Assembly: GCA_028023455.1 (NCBI GenBank)
Contig: JAQFVV010006199.1
Location: 7,018,972-7,082,971, forward strand
Reading direction: 5' to 3'
From: Epiperipatus broadwayi
Taxonomy: Eukaryota > Onychophora > Udeonychophora > Euonychophora > Peripatidae
Length of the DNA stretch: 64,000 nt
Shown piece after piece: positions 23,882-35,765 of this stretch. The first letter of the stretch is position 1, and every line of letters starts with the position of its first letter. A model generated the notes under the pieces. It ran no database searches. It was not told the origin of the DNA and saw only the letters and a program-made list of their open reading frames with translations. The translations under genes were made by a program, and so were the position numbers.

Positions 23882-24903
23882 CTATGATTGAAAGCAGCCT
23901 AAAGATATGTAATGATAATTACTGCAATCTTGTCTATTCCCATTGTTTTTAAAATTTTAAACAATAAAAGCATTCTTAAAATCAAATGGGACTATTTCAT
24001 GGATTTGTACATTCTTAAAAAAATTCTAATATTTTTGAAGCTGACATATCATCACCATATTTTAAAACTTTTCCCAGTATCTTATTAGCACCTATAACTT
24101 TAAATTTTCAAGAATATAAAGAACTGTTTTGACTTCATTTAATCTGAATATTTTTGTCCAAATCTAAATGAATACATTAAAGTCATCATATCAATTTTTA
24201 TATCCTTTAATCAACAAATAAGAGTGCTCCTGCAGGATTTAATAAGATTGTGATATTTTCTCAGGGTCATATGTTTTTTTTAATGCATCAAAAAAGTTGT
24301 AGAATAACCATAATCAGTGAATACATGTATCTTCTTTGCAATTTTAATCCACCAATCATTTTTTAAGCTTTCTTGTGAATCATTGCCTTTTTTCTTTAGA
24401 TTTTTATATTTATAATGAAATTCCACAACTTATTTATTATTCTGCCAAGCAGAAAATTTCACATTTCCTTTTAATCAAATCACTAATAATATCATTGTCA
24501 GAAAACCAGTCACAATTCTTCTTTTTAATGAACCCAAGAATAGATTTACTTGTAACCATAAATACTCAGAGAATTTTATGCTTCACTAATATGACAGTTC
24601 TGAAGATTCAAAATAGCAATTTTAGTGTTTAATTGTTGTTGAAATTAAGTATACGTAATAGATTCTTCTAAAGAATGAATATCTTTTTTTTTTGTGAATA
24701 GGATTGGAATAATATCTTTTTTAATGCAACTATAATTTTAATCTTGGAGCATACTAATTTGTCTGTCCAACTATCTGTGCATGTAAGTGCTTATGATATG
24801 TAAAGTTATTTTTATATTCTGACTCTTAATTATAATATAATCCAATAAATACTATTATTTCGGATGTGGGTACATTTATAGTTCTTTATAATGGTTTTTC
24901 TGC

Positions 24904-25447
24904 CTAAACAAAATCTTTGTGATAGTCAATACATGTGTTATGCAGAAATTCAATAATAACAAACCATGTGAATTTACAACACCAACAAACATTATTTTCA
25001 ACAATTTTTGTCCGAAGTTTTTTATACCACCATATATATATATATATATGAAAGTCTCCAAGAAGAAAAATTTGATATTTTAATGGTGTTAATGTAATAA
25101 TCCCATCCAATAAAAAAATAAAATCTCTGAATTCTCTGTATCTCAAGGTTGGAGCATAGACACTAATAAAACGAGCATTAGCACCATTATGCAAGGTGAG
25201 TTTTAGTACCATTAGCCTTTCATTGATATAATAAGGAATTCCAACAACAAAAGAAAGATATTAAATTAGACTCTACAACAAATCCAATAGCATGCATTTT
25301 TCTTTCACTGATTGTTTTTAAACTTTCTCTGAAAAGATGAGTTTCACTAAGAACAGCTATACCAATTTTAAATCTTGACAGTTCCTTAACCACAAGTACT
25401 TCATTTTGGTTTTGAAAAGTTTGTATCAAATAGTTTGCACATTCCAT
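24904..25447 (-). pseudogene. LINE endonuclease remnant (family 2)
   Basis: Two frames are readable. 25447-25220 has VVKELSRFKIGIAVLSETHLF, with the catalytic Glu of the SET motif. 25212-24904 has LTLHNGANARFISVYAPTL, then FLLGDFH, the block that is usually GDFN, here Asn to His. The block is the APE-like nuclease that opens the target site. A TA microsatellite (about 25033-25048) lies inside the second frame immediately after GDFH, so sequence beyond it is shifted. Confidence 0.78.
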
Positions 25448-25479
25448 GTACCTGTAATTAGAAAAAAATTAGATTTATA

Positions 25480-26515
25480 ATGGTTATCTTCGTACTATCA
25501 TTGTCTTCTGCTTTATTAGAAGACAGAAACAGGCAACTAAAATTCATGACATTATTAGTGATTTTAAATTGATAAATCATGGAGTTCCACAGGGTTCTGT
25601 GCTTGGTCCTATGTTATTTTTGATTTATATTAATGATAGTTTTGCATTCAGTGATTTATGATTTTGCTGGTGATATTGCTCTGTCTTTTAATGCTGTTTC
25701 ATATAATCTTCTTCAGCAAATGATTAATAAGGATTTGGCTTTAATTAATAATTGGCTTATATTAAATTGTTTGAAAGTCAATTGTAATAAAATGAGTGCT
25801 ATTTTTTTTATAAATTTGTTTCTCATTCGTTGAATATTTCGATTTGTAGCCAATATAGAATTTATTGTAATAGCATTTGTACTTGTGGTAATATTGTTTT
25901 TGTTGATAATTATTGTTATTTTGGAGTTTTTATTGATTCTTGGTTATTTTGGTCAAGTTATATTGTTTATTTATGTTCTAGGTTATGTAAGATTAATTAT
26001 TTATTTTATTATTTAGTTAAATTTTTACCTAGATCTGTTTTGTTAACTATTTATGAGTCTTGTAATGAAAGTATATTGTCTTATAATATTTCTATTTGGG
26101 TTGGTTGCACTGCTTACAATTTGTCTTCATTATGTGTTTTACAAAATTTACACGATGCATATTATTTTTGGAAAGTTTAAATCAACTTCGGTTCAGAATA
26201 TCTATGGAAATGGCTGTGTTTTATCTGTTGTTAATCTTTATAAATATAGGGTAATTATTTATATATTTTGTCATCATTCTCTTTTGGGTGCAAGAATTTT
26301 TAAAATAAATACTTCATTAGGTAAAACCTTTCAATTGACATTGCCTGCTTTTCATTTGGAAGGTAGTCCTAGGCAGTTCAATTACAATGGTATTAGATTG
26401 TTTAATTATTTTGTCTCAGCTTATTTGTTAGATATTAACCACATATCACTTACTATGTTTAAAACATTTTTGCAATTTTGGTTATATTCGTATAGTTATT
26501 TTGATTAATGTTTTG
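25480..26515 (+). mobile_element. LINE fragment, family 3, RT palm to C-terminus
   Basis: The fragment lies head-on to the family-2 LINE. From about 25570 the + strand reads INHGVPQGSVLGPMLF, a clear motif B of jockey/CR1-type reverse transcriptases. After a short frame change comes YDFAGDIALSF, motif C in which the first catalytic Asp has become Gly (FADD to FAGD). Then LINNWLILNCLKVNCNK, YFGVFIDSWLFW, LLTIYESCNESILSYNISIW and a C-terminal segment end near 26508. Frames 25633-25833, 25830-26180 and 26053-26508 are pieces of one ORF2. The element is 5'-truncated inside the RT. Confidence 0.85.
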
Positions 26516-26639
26516 TAATTTATTATATTGCATCTTTGTAATTAAATATAAATTACTATAAGTATATATATTTATTTATTTCCTTGTTTGAGTTAGTTAT
26601 ATTAATTTTGTATTGTTTATATATTATTGTAATAAAAAT

Positions 26640-26893
26640 GAGTAATCAGCCAGGCATGATAACCTAACCAGATAATATGAAATTAGCCATTTTTAGACCA
26701 ATTCATAGTAGGCAGAGGATGTGAGACAAAACTCCTGCCTCACTCAAATCCAGTTTCAAATTAACTCATTAGTGATTGTATTTCCGTGAGCAAAGGTCAC
26801 AACTAAGAATTTTCAACCTACTAAACCTGGCTCAGTCTTTGCTTTCTTAATTCTTGAGGACTTGAGCTAAAAAAAAAAAAAAAGAGAATTGGA
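26640..26893 (+). mobile_element. SINE-like copy with A-tail
   Basis: A box-A-like TAGGCAGAGGAT (about 26709) and a box-B-like CTCAAATCC (about 26743) are spaced as in a tRNA-derived promoter. The unit ends in a 15-nt poly(A) run at 26870-26884. The body in between is not related by eye to the other SINE groups here. Confidence 0.4.
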
Positions 26894-28119
26894 GTTACAA
26901 ATTCTATATTTGTAGTTAAAGGATGAAAATATTGTTATACAAATACACTGTGCATTATCACAGTTAGTAAAAAGAAATGTTCAATGACATGAGATGCTCT
27001 TACTGACCAAGTCCTACAATAACTACCTGAAGAAGAGGAAGACAGAAATGTCTGTATCAAAAACAGTTCCTAACAATTGATGAACTGAAATCCTATCCTG
27101 TAACCCATTGAAGCTCTTAGTCAGACACTATTTATTCATTATTTACAGTTAACCTTCATATCTAAAGGTCATTCCATTATTTGCAACCTGTGGAACTAAT
27201 CGATAGCTTGAAAATATATCAAGTTATATTCTTGTAATCTATTACTAATTGCTAAAGTTAAATTATTATCAGTAATAAATTTTAAGTCATTATAAAAGAT
27301 AGATTTATTTAGTTTATTTTATACAGTTCTATGTTTCACTGTAATGGTGGTCTTTTAAAGAAGTTTGAAATTATGGAATGCCAAAATGATCTCTTTTTTT
27401 AATAACTGTCGTTTTAATAAACCATGGTTTTAAAAAAATGAATTAAATTAGAAATTAATAATCAAAAGTTTTTAATTATTTAGTTCACACAGCCACTATC
27501 ACTACAATGGCAAATATAACCAAACGACTCTATTAACTTTTTCGGGTAAGTATAATAGTTTGGCATTTTCAAATTTAATATCACTTATTTTCTATTTTCT
27601 TTGGTTTGTTTTTTGAGAGAATATATGATATTTTAATGTGTATAATTTTATCATTAGTATATACACATTGTAAACTATATGTATTAAAATGTATATTCTT
27701 TTTTTTATTATTATTGATATAATGGTATATGCTGTAATTTTTAAGTTAAATTGTAAATAGTTATGCACTTGCTACCTTCAAATTTTAATGATTTGGAACC
27801 AAATTATTGTGAATACAAGAGAAATATTACTATGTTCCAGAAAGAATAAATTCAGCACTATCATTTTAAATAGAATGTAGATGTACTTACTTTTTGGGAA
27901 AAGTAAAAAAGACACCATATTCAATGCTTGTGTAGATCCTGTTCTTTGAAAGAGGCAATATAAATTATTTTGCTGAAGTGTAAATGCTAATACATTTTAT
28001 CGTCCATAAGGTTAAGAATAAATAATTTGGATGTGTATTAGCAAAAAAATGGATTAAAAATGTAAACCTATGTTGTACCATATTTAAAATTTATAATGCA
28101 TATACGCTTTCAAATAGTG
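26894..28119. other. Non-coding stretch with a degenerate hammerhead-like motif
   Basis: I see no gene. Near 27027 the sequence CTGAAGAAG, a GA-rich spacer and GAAATGTC resembles the core halves of Penelope-associated hammerheads, but stem II does not pair, so it is at best a relic. Confidence 0.4.
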
Positions 28120-28249
28120 ATAAGAAAGGAAAAGACAGATGTGTCTAAAGTAGATGACCATGCATATATCAATAAATATTGGAACTTGAGAAAAAAGCAA
28201 AAATGAAATTTAAAGAAGGTGGCAAATAATCCTATAGGTCATCAATTTA

Positions 28250-28335
28250 GCATGATAACCCATAATGTTTGGAAATAACTCATTAATATTTCCATTTAAA
28301 AAAAATTGAGAAATCAGGACTCTCATAAATAAATA
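28250..28335. repeat. Dispersed repeat copy A
   Basis: About 85 bp (CATAATGTTTGGAAA to CTCATAAATAAATAT) recur with about 75 percent identity at 38690-38775. Each lies upstream of a family-2 LINE fragment (28985 and 40130), so the pairs may be ends of one old composite element. Confidence 0.55.
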
Positions 28336-28374
28336 TATAATATTTATACTTACTATTACCTTTGAAAAAATAGT

Positions 28375-28445
28375 TCATTGGTCTGAGCATTGCTTTGAAG
28401 TCCATATCACAAATCTAAAGATCACTGGTTCATATCCCTTTCTAA
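28375..28445 (+). mobile_element. tRNA-like SINE head, degenerate
   Basis: TTGGTCTGAGC (box-A-like) and CTGGTTCATATCC (box-B-like) occur about 40 bp apart, followed by an A-rich end. No cloverleaf can be drawn, so this is not a functional tRNA. Confidence 0.4.
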
Positions 28446-28984
28446 TTGTCAGTATGAAAAAAAGACTATAACAATACCATTTAAAACATTGTATTTCATA
28501 CTAACATTGCTAAATATATTGGGAAAAGTGTAATTAAAATATGTTTTTTTTTTTTTTGAAAAATATTTAACAGTTAAAGTTGATAATGGAAATAGTCTAA
28601 TACAAAACTATAAACTTTCATATTTTGTTACTAAATTAGGTGTAAGTGATCAAAATGCATTTTTAGTCTGAGAATAACACATGTTATAAGTCTTTTCGGA
28701 AGTATTTGATAAATATTGTTTGTTCTCATAAAAAAACTAAGTTTTATAAGTTAATCTTTTTTTGTGCACTCATCATTATGCTAAAAAACATAATGATAAT
28801 TCAACATTGCTACCATAATTAATATTAAAAAGTTAAAATTAATTTTAAAAAATTATATATATTGATGCATATTATTCATGTATATTTGTGTTTTGATTAA
28901 TCATGAATAATAGTCCTTCTTAAACTAGTATGACCATTCTAACTCTAGAAAAAATATTAATCAAAAAAGTATTTAAAATAAGTT

Positions 28985-30080
28985 TTACGATGACTGTACA
29001 AGCCAATCTATGATTCTCAAATATACTCCCATATATCACATGTTATTCCCAAAGTCTGCAACAAGTTTTTTTTTTTAAAAAAAAAAAAATCTCAACTCCT
29101 TAGTCAATTGAAGCTCTCCATTATATTATCTTTTCAATTATATTTTCTAATAATAGCAATTAATAATTGCATTTCTTTAGAATGTCTTTGAAATCATCTT
29201 TATAATGTAAATGCCCAGTAAATCAATATATATTCTTACAATAATACATTTAATATTATTACACTCAGCAAATCCAGGAATATATAGACTGATCTTGTGA
29301 TCTCACCATCATATTTTTAGAATATTAAACATTCTTAATAGAAATTTTTCTAGTGTCTATATTTAACCTTAATAGGGATTTCATATCTTAATTTCATATA
29401 TTAAATTTGGCAGAATAACAATTACTTATATTACTATGATGAAATACACTATCTTTTAACTTGTTAAATGCAGCAAGTGGAGTTTGTATTGCATTTCATT
29501 ATGCAAGCCTGCTTTTATAGCAAAATATTTGAATTGAATCACAAATTCAAGTTGATAATCATCAAGTTAAAGCAGTTTACGATTTTTCTTCTATTATTAG
29601 CTGATAAAGTACTTTGTATCTTTGAACATTAATTAATTATTAAATCCAATTTCTTTATAGGTTGCATATAAAATATTAAAAAATATTCTAAAAGTTATTT
29701 TTTCAATTGGTAATAATTGTACAAATATCAGCATACATTAAATCCACAAACCAAAAAAATGAAGTACTTGTTTTTGTTTTTAACTGGTTCAGATTAAAAC
29801 TTCATTATAAAACTTGTATCATGATTCCTGCTTCATTAAAGCACCTATAAAGTGTACCAGAGAACACTTAATAACAGTGGAAAACAATGTTGGAGCTCAC
29901 ATATATTTTTGTTAAACACCAATTTTATTTCAAATGCCTCAAATTTTTCATCATTTTTTCTTCATACCATTAAGTAGCAGTTCTATAATTATGAATAAAC
30001 TGTCAGTATTATGATCAGTCAAATATATTTTACTCAGAATATTAATCATTTGCAAGCTAATAATTATTATGTTGCAGTAC
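28985..30080 (-). mobile_element. Decayed LINE copy, family 2
   Basis: DNA similarity to 23230-23720 can be followed by eye in the same order: CTTTAACTTGTTAAA, CAAGTTGATAA, TAGCTGATAAAG, TTTGAACATTAATTA, TGTATCATG, CACCTATA and ATTTCAAATG(C/T)CTC. No usable frame survives. The part at 28985-29220 also matches 15890-16160 and 40130-40300. Confidence 0.7.
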
Positions 30081-33000
30081 TTTGGAGGATCTCATTAAAT
30101 GTAGGAATAAAAAAATATTAAGAGAAAAATATAAATTTTAAATAACAAAAATAATATTAATTATGAAGGCTTAAAATAACTAATCAAATGTTGCTTATTT
30201 GTATGGAATGTGTTTGTAATCATCCCATTATTTGTTCAATACATGGACATATAATTAATGTCACATTTATGTTGATATATTTACATATTCCAAAATATGA
30301 CATATTTATATTGGACATGTATATATGCACATGTATATCTTTGAGTAATTATAAATTTAATCAATATATTCTTCAACTTTTTGAATATGATGATATTGAA
30401 TCTATTATTGTAAGAGAATAACTTTATATAAAATTTATTAATGGTAACGGCCTTCCTAAAAAGTATTTTATAGTGATTTTAAGCACAGTTTTTATGGAGA
30501 GCCAAGCATCTATTTTAAAAAATGGTATTAACAGTGTTTGTTTTCACTAGAAAAATATAGTTGATGTTAGAATACAAGAGAGAACTATAATTAGATAAGA
30601 TTAAGTCCCTCAGAAAAAAAGCTTTATTGCAGAAGTTTAAGAACAACTTTATAAGATATGTGATATATGTGTATGTTTTTTACATTTAGTTTACAGTCAT
30701 TAGAAAGTTCACCTTTAACTTTTTAATCTTTTTGTGTTTGTTTTCTTTATTCTAAAGTTAGAATGGTCATACTCTTTTACAAGCATCTGCTAATAATGAT
30801 GCTGATTTTGAAGTAACATGCTCTTACTAGTTTAAAAAAAATTTTTATACAATATGATTTTTCACTTTTTTGCATTAAAATAGGTTTGATATTTCCTATC
30901 AGCAACTGAAACTACAAAATGATTAATTGCCATGTCTTGGGTCCTAATTTTCCAGTTTTAAAGGCAGACATTTTCATCTGTGGAAAATGAAAAAAAAAAA
31001 GAAAATTACTATGTAATAAAAGGAAAACAATTCCTCTGTATGTTAAAAACAATTCAAAACAAAGCAAAACTCTCCATATAGTAGTGATCATGTGATGTTT
31101 ATGTTAAAAACCTCTGTAACAATTTCACATAAAAAAAAAAAAAAGTTAATATGAAAATACTAACAGGCTTTCCAATTATTAAGTTGTAACTAGCATTATT
31201 TCATCCTTATTTTATTGTTTCATTAAAAATCTCTCATCCATTTACTGAATAATATTGGACAGTTAACTGATTTAAACATAGACTGATTACCCAAAAGAAA
31301 AATCCTAAGCCTATTTTGGAAAATTTTTATTTTTTCTGACCCAGATTTGTCCAGGTAAAGTTGCATGGCAGGCAGATATTCTACTGAAGAAAACAGGTGT
31401 TGCTTTTATATATTATATAAGCATTGCTGAAAATTAAATTGTATTTAAGTACTTGTAATTCAAAGTCTCAGTGTTTTGTGATTTATATACAACATGTGTC
31501 TGTATATAATTTGCATGCATGCAAACATATGTTAATCCAAATCCTAATTTTGGCAATTTAATTGATACATTTCCCTGCATATATTTTGAAAAACTTAGGA
31601 CAATTATTAAACCAGTGCTTAAATTTTGACTTACATCAAAATATGTTATATATATATGGTAAAAAATCTGTAACAGAGAAGAATATTATTTTCATGATTT
31701 TAATTCCTTTGTCAGACAGGATGCTGTTTTGTCATAGTTTCCCATGAGTTAGTTTCAAGTGAGCATGCTCACTAAATCTATCTAAACTTGGTATATACAC
31801 TGTGAACTTTTTTTAATAATTATCTAAAAGATATATTTTAATTATAGGGATTATTAAATTTACAAATATTGGATCCTTTATATGTATACACTAATGGGTA
31901 AGAGGATATAACTTTTTTAATTCTCAGAATTAAATTAGTACTAACAATTTTTAAAATATACATTATTTTACTTTAACAAGTTTTCATAGAATTATTATTG
32001 TAATAAAATACAGTATTTCTATTTGCAAATGTATGTGTGTGTGTGTACGTAAATAGATATCTGAATAGGAACATTTTAAGAATTTTGTTCTATAATTAAC
32101 AATTAACATACTGTCTGTAAGTAAAAAAAATTATTGTTTCAGTTTACATTTAGACATTGTTTTTATAAAGAAGTTTGTATAAAATTTTTGTATCAATTAT
32201 AATAGGATACACCATATTAAATATTTCAATTTGTTTTAGTAGCTTTTTTTTTTTAATGATTTATGAAAAATATTTTTTTTCACCTTCTCTTATTTATTTT
32301 TTTAATTTTAATATTTAAAAACCAAAATGAAATTGTTATATATATATAATTTTGGATTAATTGGATCGATTTTCTAAAATATCAGTTTTTAGGTTTTTTA
32401 TTGACACTTTTTTTTTTTGTTATGCTGGCATGATGCTAAACTTCTAAAGCTTGATACTTTTTGACTGACATTCTATTATTTAAGCAGTGATATAGATTAA
32501 AATATCCTTAGATTTCTATATAACATTTTCAACTAATGGCTTTTCGTTCTGAAAGAAAGAACTTGTTCTGCATCCATATAATGGCCATTTTATTTATGTT
32601 ATATTTTTCCAGCTAATGACTAAATTAATGCTTAAATTATAATTCACAATAGAGATTTACTATTATCTGTTATAAAAAGGTATACTAATGCAATCAAGAT
32701 AATTGATTTGATATATATTCAGTTAAAAGTCAAAGTAAGCTTAAAATCTGAAGCCTATGAGTAGTGGTTTAATTTGACAAGTAGAATTGTAATGAAAGTA
32801 AAGTCACTTATTTTTGAGAGTAATATGAAATTCTTTTATAGCTATGTAAAACTTAATGTAACTCATTGAATATTTGCTACAAATATTTATTAATATATGT
32901 CTATGCAATATTTTGGGTATGTGATTACTGAGAGCAATATCACATGAAGATTTCTAAAAAAATAATATTCAAAAAAATATCTTGGTGGAAATTAGACATT

Positions 33001-33579
33001 TAAGATACTCTGGATATTATAAAGCACAAAAAGATATTTAAAAAAAAACAACAACTCTAAATTGTATGCGTATGGATGCTGACATAAAAGCAGACCTAAA
33101 TTAATTTGGAGAATTAAATGAATTTCAAAATCGTAGAAAGTGTTCAGAAAATTTGTTGCAAATCAATGAGAAATTAGTTTAGGCCAATATTTTTTTTAAG
33201 AGGAATATTTAGTATCTTTTTTTTTTTTTAATTTTTAAGTGTTAAAATATATTATGTGTATCTGTGTGTATTTTTAAAATAAAGTAAATAAATTAGCTAG
33301 TACACCTGAAATGTTGCTGTGATACTAGTTTTGAAGATGACTAAAAAGAAAATATTTTTTGAGAAGTTTTTTTTTTTTTTTTGGCTAGCATTTGTGGTTT
33401 GAATAGTGGTATCTAGTAAAAAATAATCAAAGATTAAACATTTTTCTGTCAGTTTCATGGATATAAATTTAAATACTAGATATTTGTAAAATAAAAATAG
33501 TTCATTTAAATAAAGAAGAATGAAATTATATAAAAAAAGATCAAAGTTTTGAATTGAAAATGAATTGATATTACATATA
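30081..33579. other. AT-rich non-coding stretch
   Basis: I see no gene or recognisable element over 3.5 kb. It contains a perfect 16-bp palindrome AGTGAGCATGCTCACT at 31758-31773, a short TG run (about 32033-32045) and TA runs. Confidence 0.5.
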
Positions 33580-34185
33580 TATTGGTAATTATTTATCTTT
33601 TCAACATGTGTATGATAGGTGGATCAGCAATATGAGATGGCATGGAGAGTTGAGGGTTGTGTGAAAGTCTGAGTTCGAACCCTTATATTTCATTATATAT
33701 GTACGGGTGTGTGTAAACCTGTACAGTGTATTAATTTACATATTTAAAAACAGTGCATTAAAGGTCTGCCCATCCCTCACATATATATATAAATAGATTA
33801 TTCTCCAGTGCAACATGAGGGGTCAGAATGACTAAATGGTCAATATGAGTAGGATGATAACCTTGGTACTAAAGTGGACTTTGAACGTTCCATCATCAGA
33901 TTTTCAATGAAATGGATGGCTGGAGAGTTGTGAGTTGGAGTAGTTTGAAGCCTTTCCATTAAAGTATGAAGATTGGCTATCTTATAAAGCTGAGCACTGA
34001 TTGTATATATGTGTGAGAATAGTAATCTGGACCAACTGATGATTAGTTAGCATGAAATTCGTATATTGGTGATTATTTATCTTTTCAACATGTGTATGAT
34101 CAAGTAGGTCACAATATGAGATGGCATGGAGAGTTGAGGGTTGTGTGAAAGTCTGAGTTCGAATCCCTTATATTACATTTTAGTT
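33580..34185 (+). mobile_element. SINE group A array: two near-identical copies and a third degenerate one
   Basis: The sequence from TATTGGT, through CTTTTCAACATGTGTATGAT, to GTCTGAGTTCGAA is present at 33580-33685 and again at 34063-34165, almost identical, 479 bp apart. Each has a good polymerase III B box (GAGTTCGAACCC / GAGTTCGAATCC) and a weaker A-box-like TGGCATGGAGAG. Between them, 33915-33960 (GGCTGGAGAGTTG, then GTTTGAAGCC) is a more diverged copy. Related pieces lie at 35369-35450 and 53375-53510. It is most likely a tRNA-derived SINE. Confidence 0.7.
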
Positions 34186-34322
34186 CATTACAAATTTCAT
34201 GAATCAGTTATTGTAGAACTGATGCACTATATTATATATAAATTTTAAAGAAAATTGTATTTTTAACAAAAAGAATATTCAGTTATTTATTTTAAAAACT
34301 TTGTTTAATCATAAATGACAAG

Positions 34323-34425
34323 TTATTATTATTATTATTATTATTATTTTAAGTGTCATAGCATCGGCCGGGACGCGAACCTGCAAGGCAGTCACGCTGA
34401 CCTCTTGACCACCAATGCAAGACAT
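34323..34425 (-). mobile_element. SINE group B copy with (AAT)n tail
   Basis: Read on the minus strand, a tRNA-like head carries a perfect A box, TGGTCAAGAGG, and a B box, GGTTCGCGTCC, about 33 bp apart. CGATGCTATGACAC follows, and then an (AAT)n tail (34349-34323). The same head occurs at 38905-39000 and 59224-59315 with different tails, which identifies it as a SINE rather than a tRNA gene. Confidence 0.8.
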
Positions 34426-35368
34426 AAAGTTATTATTTTTGTTTTTATTAAAATATATATATTGCAATTTTTTTTCTCTCATACTGAAAATGAATAAATA
34501 GAAAGTAAATGATGAGAAGAAAAATTATTAGTTTATTTAAACATTATTAAAATAACTTGTTAATTTTTATTCTCTAACACATTTTTCATTTATTTCTGAA
34601 AATCTTATAAAAGTTTACTTTTAGATAATAATTTAGTTGATATATATATACTGGATTTCAGAAATGTCTAATATGTTTGTTTAATTTTGAACAGTTAAAT
34701 TGCGATCCATAATTTTTTTTTTAAACTTAATCACATTGTTTTATGTATTATATCTGTATACAAATATGCTACTGTCATTCAGTAGCACATTGTAATGGTT
34801 ATCCACAGGGTGATTAATTCATTATGATAGCACTTTTTTTTTTTTAATTATGTGCTCTAACTATTTTGGTATTTGAAAATTTCAGGAATATGTGCTCAAT
34901 ATCTGAGTATAGATCCACATTTATTTATTTATTTATTTTGGACAGCTAATTTGTCTACCTATTTGCATCTTTTTCACATTTGGTATTTCTGGTAATTTTA
35001 AAAACTGTATAAAGTTATATATATTATAATTACATACATTATTTTTGTTTAGTTGAACGTTAACTATGTTCAGTGCATTGAAATAAAAAAAATGTCTTAC
35101 TTTATATGATGAAAATGTGCTATAACTTCATCACCCAAGCAATATTTATTTTTAAATATTAATCAAATTACATTTATATATTAATTAACTTTTAAACTTC
35201 TGATTACATAATTTAAAGCATTAGTAAGCTTTTTATAACATTTATTTACCTAGTTAATTAGATTAAATTTCCTGAAAAACAACAATTTTCTTAGGATTAT
35301 ATTTACTAATTCCTGAAAAATAAATATTGAAATTGTTGTGTTTTTATATTTTAACAATTATAATAATA
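34426..35368. other. AT-rich non-coding stretch
   Basis: I see nothing identifiable. Confidence 0.5.
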
Positions 35369-35450
35369 TGAGGGTCTTGTGAAAGCCTGATATATATATA
35401 TATGCAGGTTTAAGCTTGTATAGTGTATTAATTTAAATATTTAAGAGAAT
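35369..35450 (+). mobile_element. SINE group A, partial copy
   Basis: GAGGGTCTTGTGAAAGCCTGA and, after a TA run, GTATAGTGTATTAATTTAAAT match the corresponding parts at 33653-33745. The B box has been replaced by the TA microsatellite. Confidence 0.55.
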
Positions 35451-35707
35451 CTTAGCTTAATTACTATCAAAATAGATGTATTTATGCTTTATAATTATTT
35501 TTAAATTTATATTCATCTATCACTTTGGTGCAATTTTTTTTTTGCCTTCATATTAGTGTTTTATAGGTGTTGCACTATTGCAGCTTAATATGTTTTAATA
35601 GATGGGTAGAGGTCCTCTTTCACTTGCTCTAAATTAGATTCATTATTAAATGATAACTAACTAAAAAAAATTCCCAGAATGACTGCAGTTATTCTATAAA
35701 AGTGGAC

Positions 35708-35765
35708 AACTGTGGGGTGCCTAGCTCAGTAGTCTAGAACATAATACCACAATGGAATGATCTGC
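35708..35765 (+). mobile_element. tRNA-derived fragment
   Basis: TAGCTCAGTAGTCTAGAAC is a textbook tRNA A-box and D-arm region, but no matching T-arm or acceptor follows, so it is a retroposed tRNA-like remnant. Confidence 0.4.

Larger units (their letters stand above)
22400..25450 (-). mobile_element. Full-length but decayed LINE, family 2 (CFDP2/RTE-like)
   Basis: Minus-strand order from high coordinates is endonuclease N-terminus (25447-25220), endonuclease middle (25212-24904), RT (recognisable at 23881-23645), thumb and C-terminal region (23168-22806), and a tail with RDRKRNVWVREQTGV (about 22800-22740) and DNRWTIEILNW-like pieces. This is the layout of the LINE proteins often annotated as endonuclease-reverse transcriptase or craniofacial development protein 2-like. 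Frames are broken at least eight times. DNA-similar, more decayed copies lie at 15890-16300, 28985-30080 and 40130-41060. Confidence 0.85.

Noticed and set aside
25033-25048. TA microsatellite as part of the LINE protein (IYIYIYIW)
   Set aside because: It is slippage inside the decayed endonuclease frame, not a real domain.
31758-31773. 16-bp perfect palindrome AGTGAGCATGCTCACT
   Set aside because: Isolated, no repeats of it and no gene nearby; could be a transcription factor site but nothing supports a call.
34036-34065. CTGATGA followed by GAAA, hammerhead-like
   Set aside because: The spacer TTAGTTAGCAT cannot form stem II and no helix I partner exists. The second half is simply part of SINE group A.
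34351-34425. Functional tRNA gene
   Set aside because: A and B boxes are good but no acceptor stem or anticodon arm forms, and the copies at 38905 and 59224 with A-rich tails show it is a SINE.
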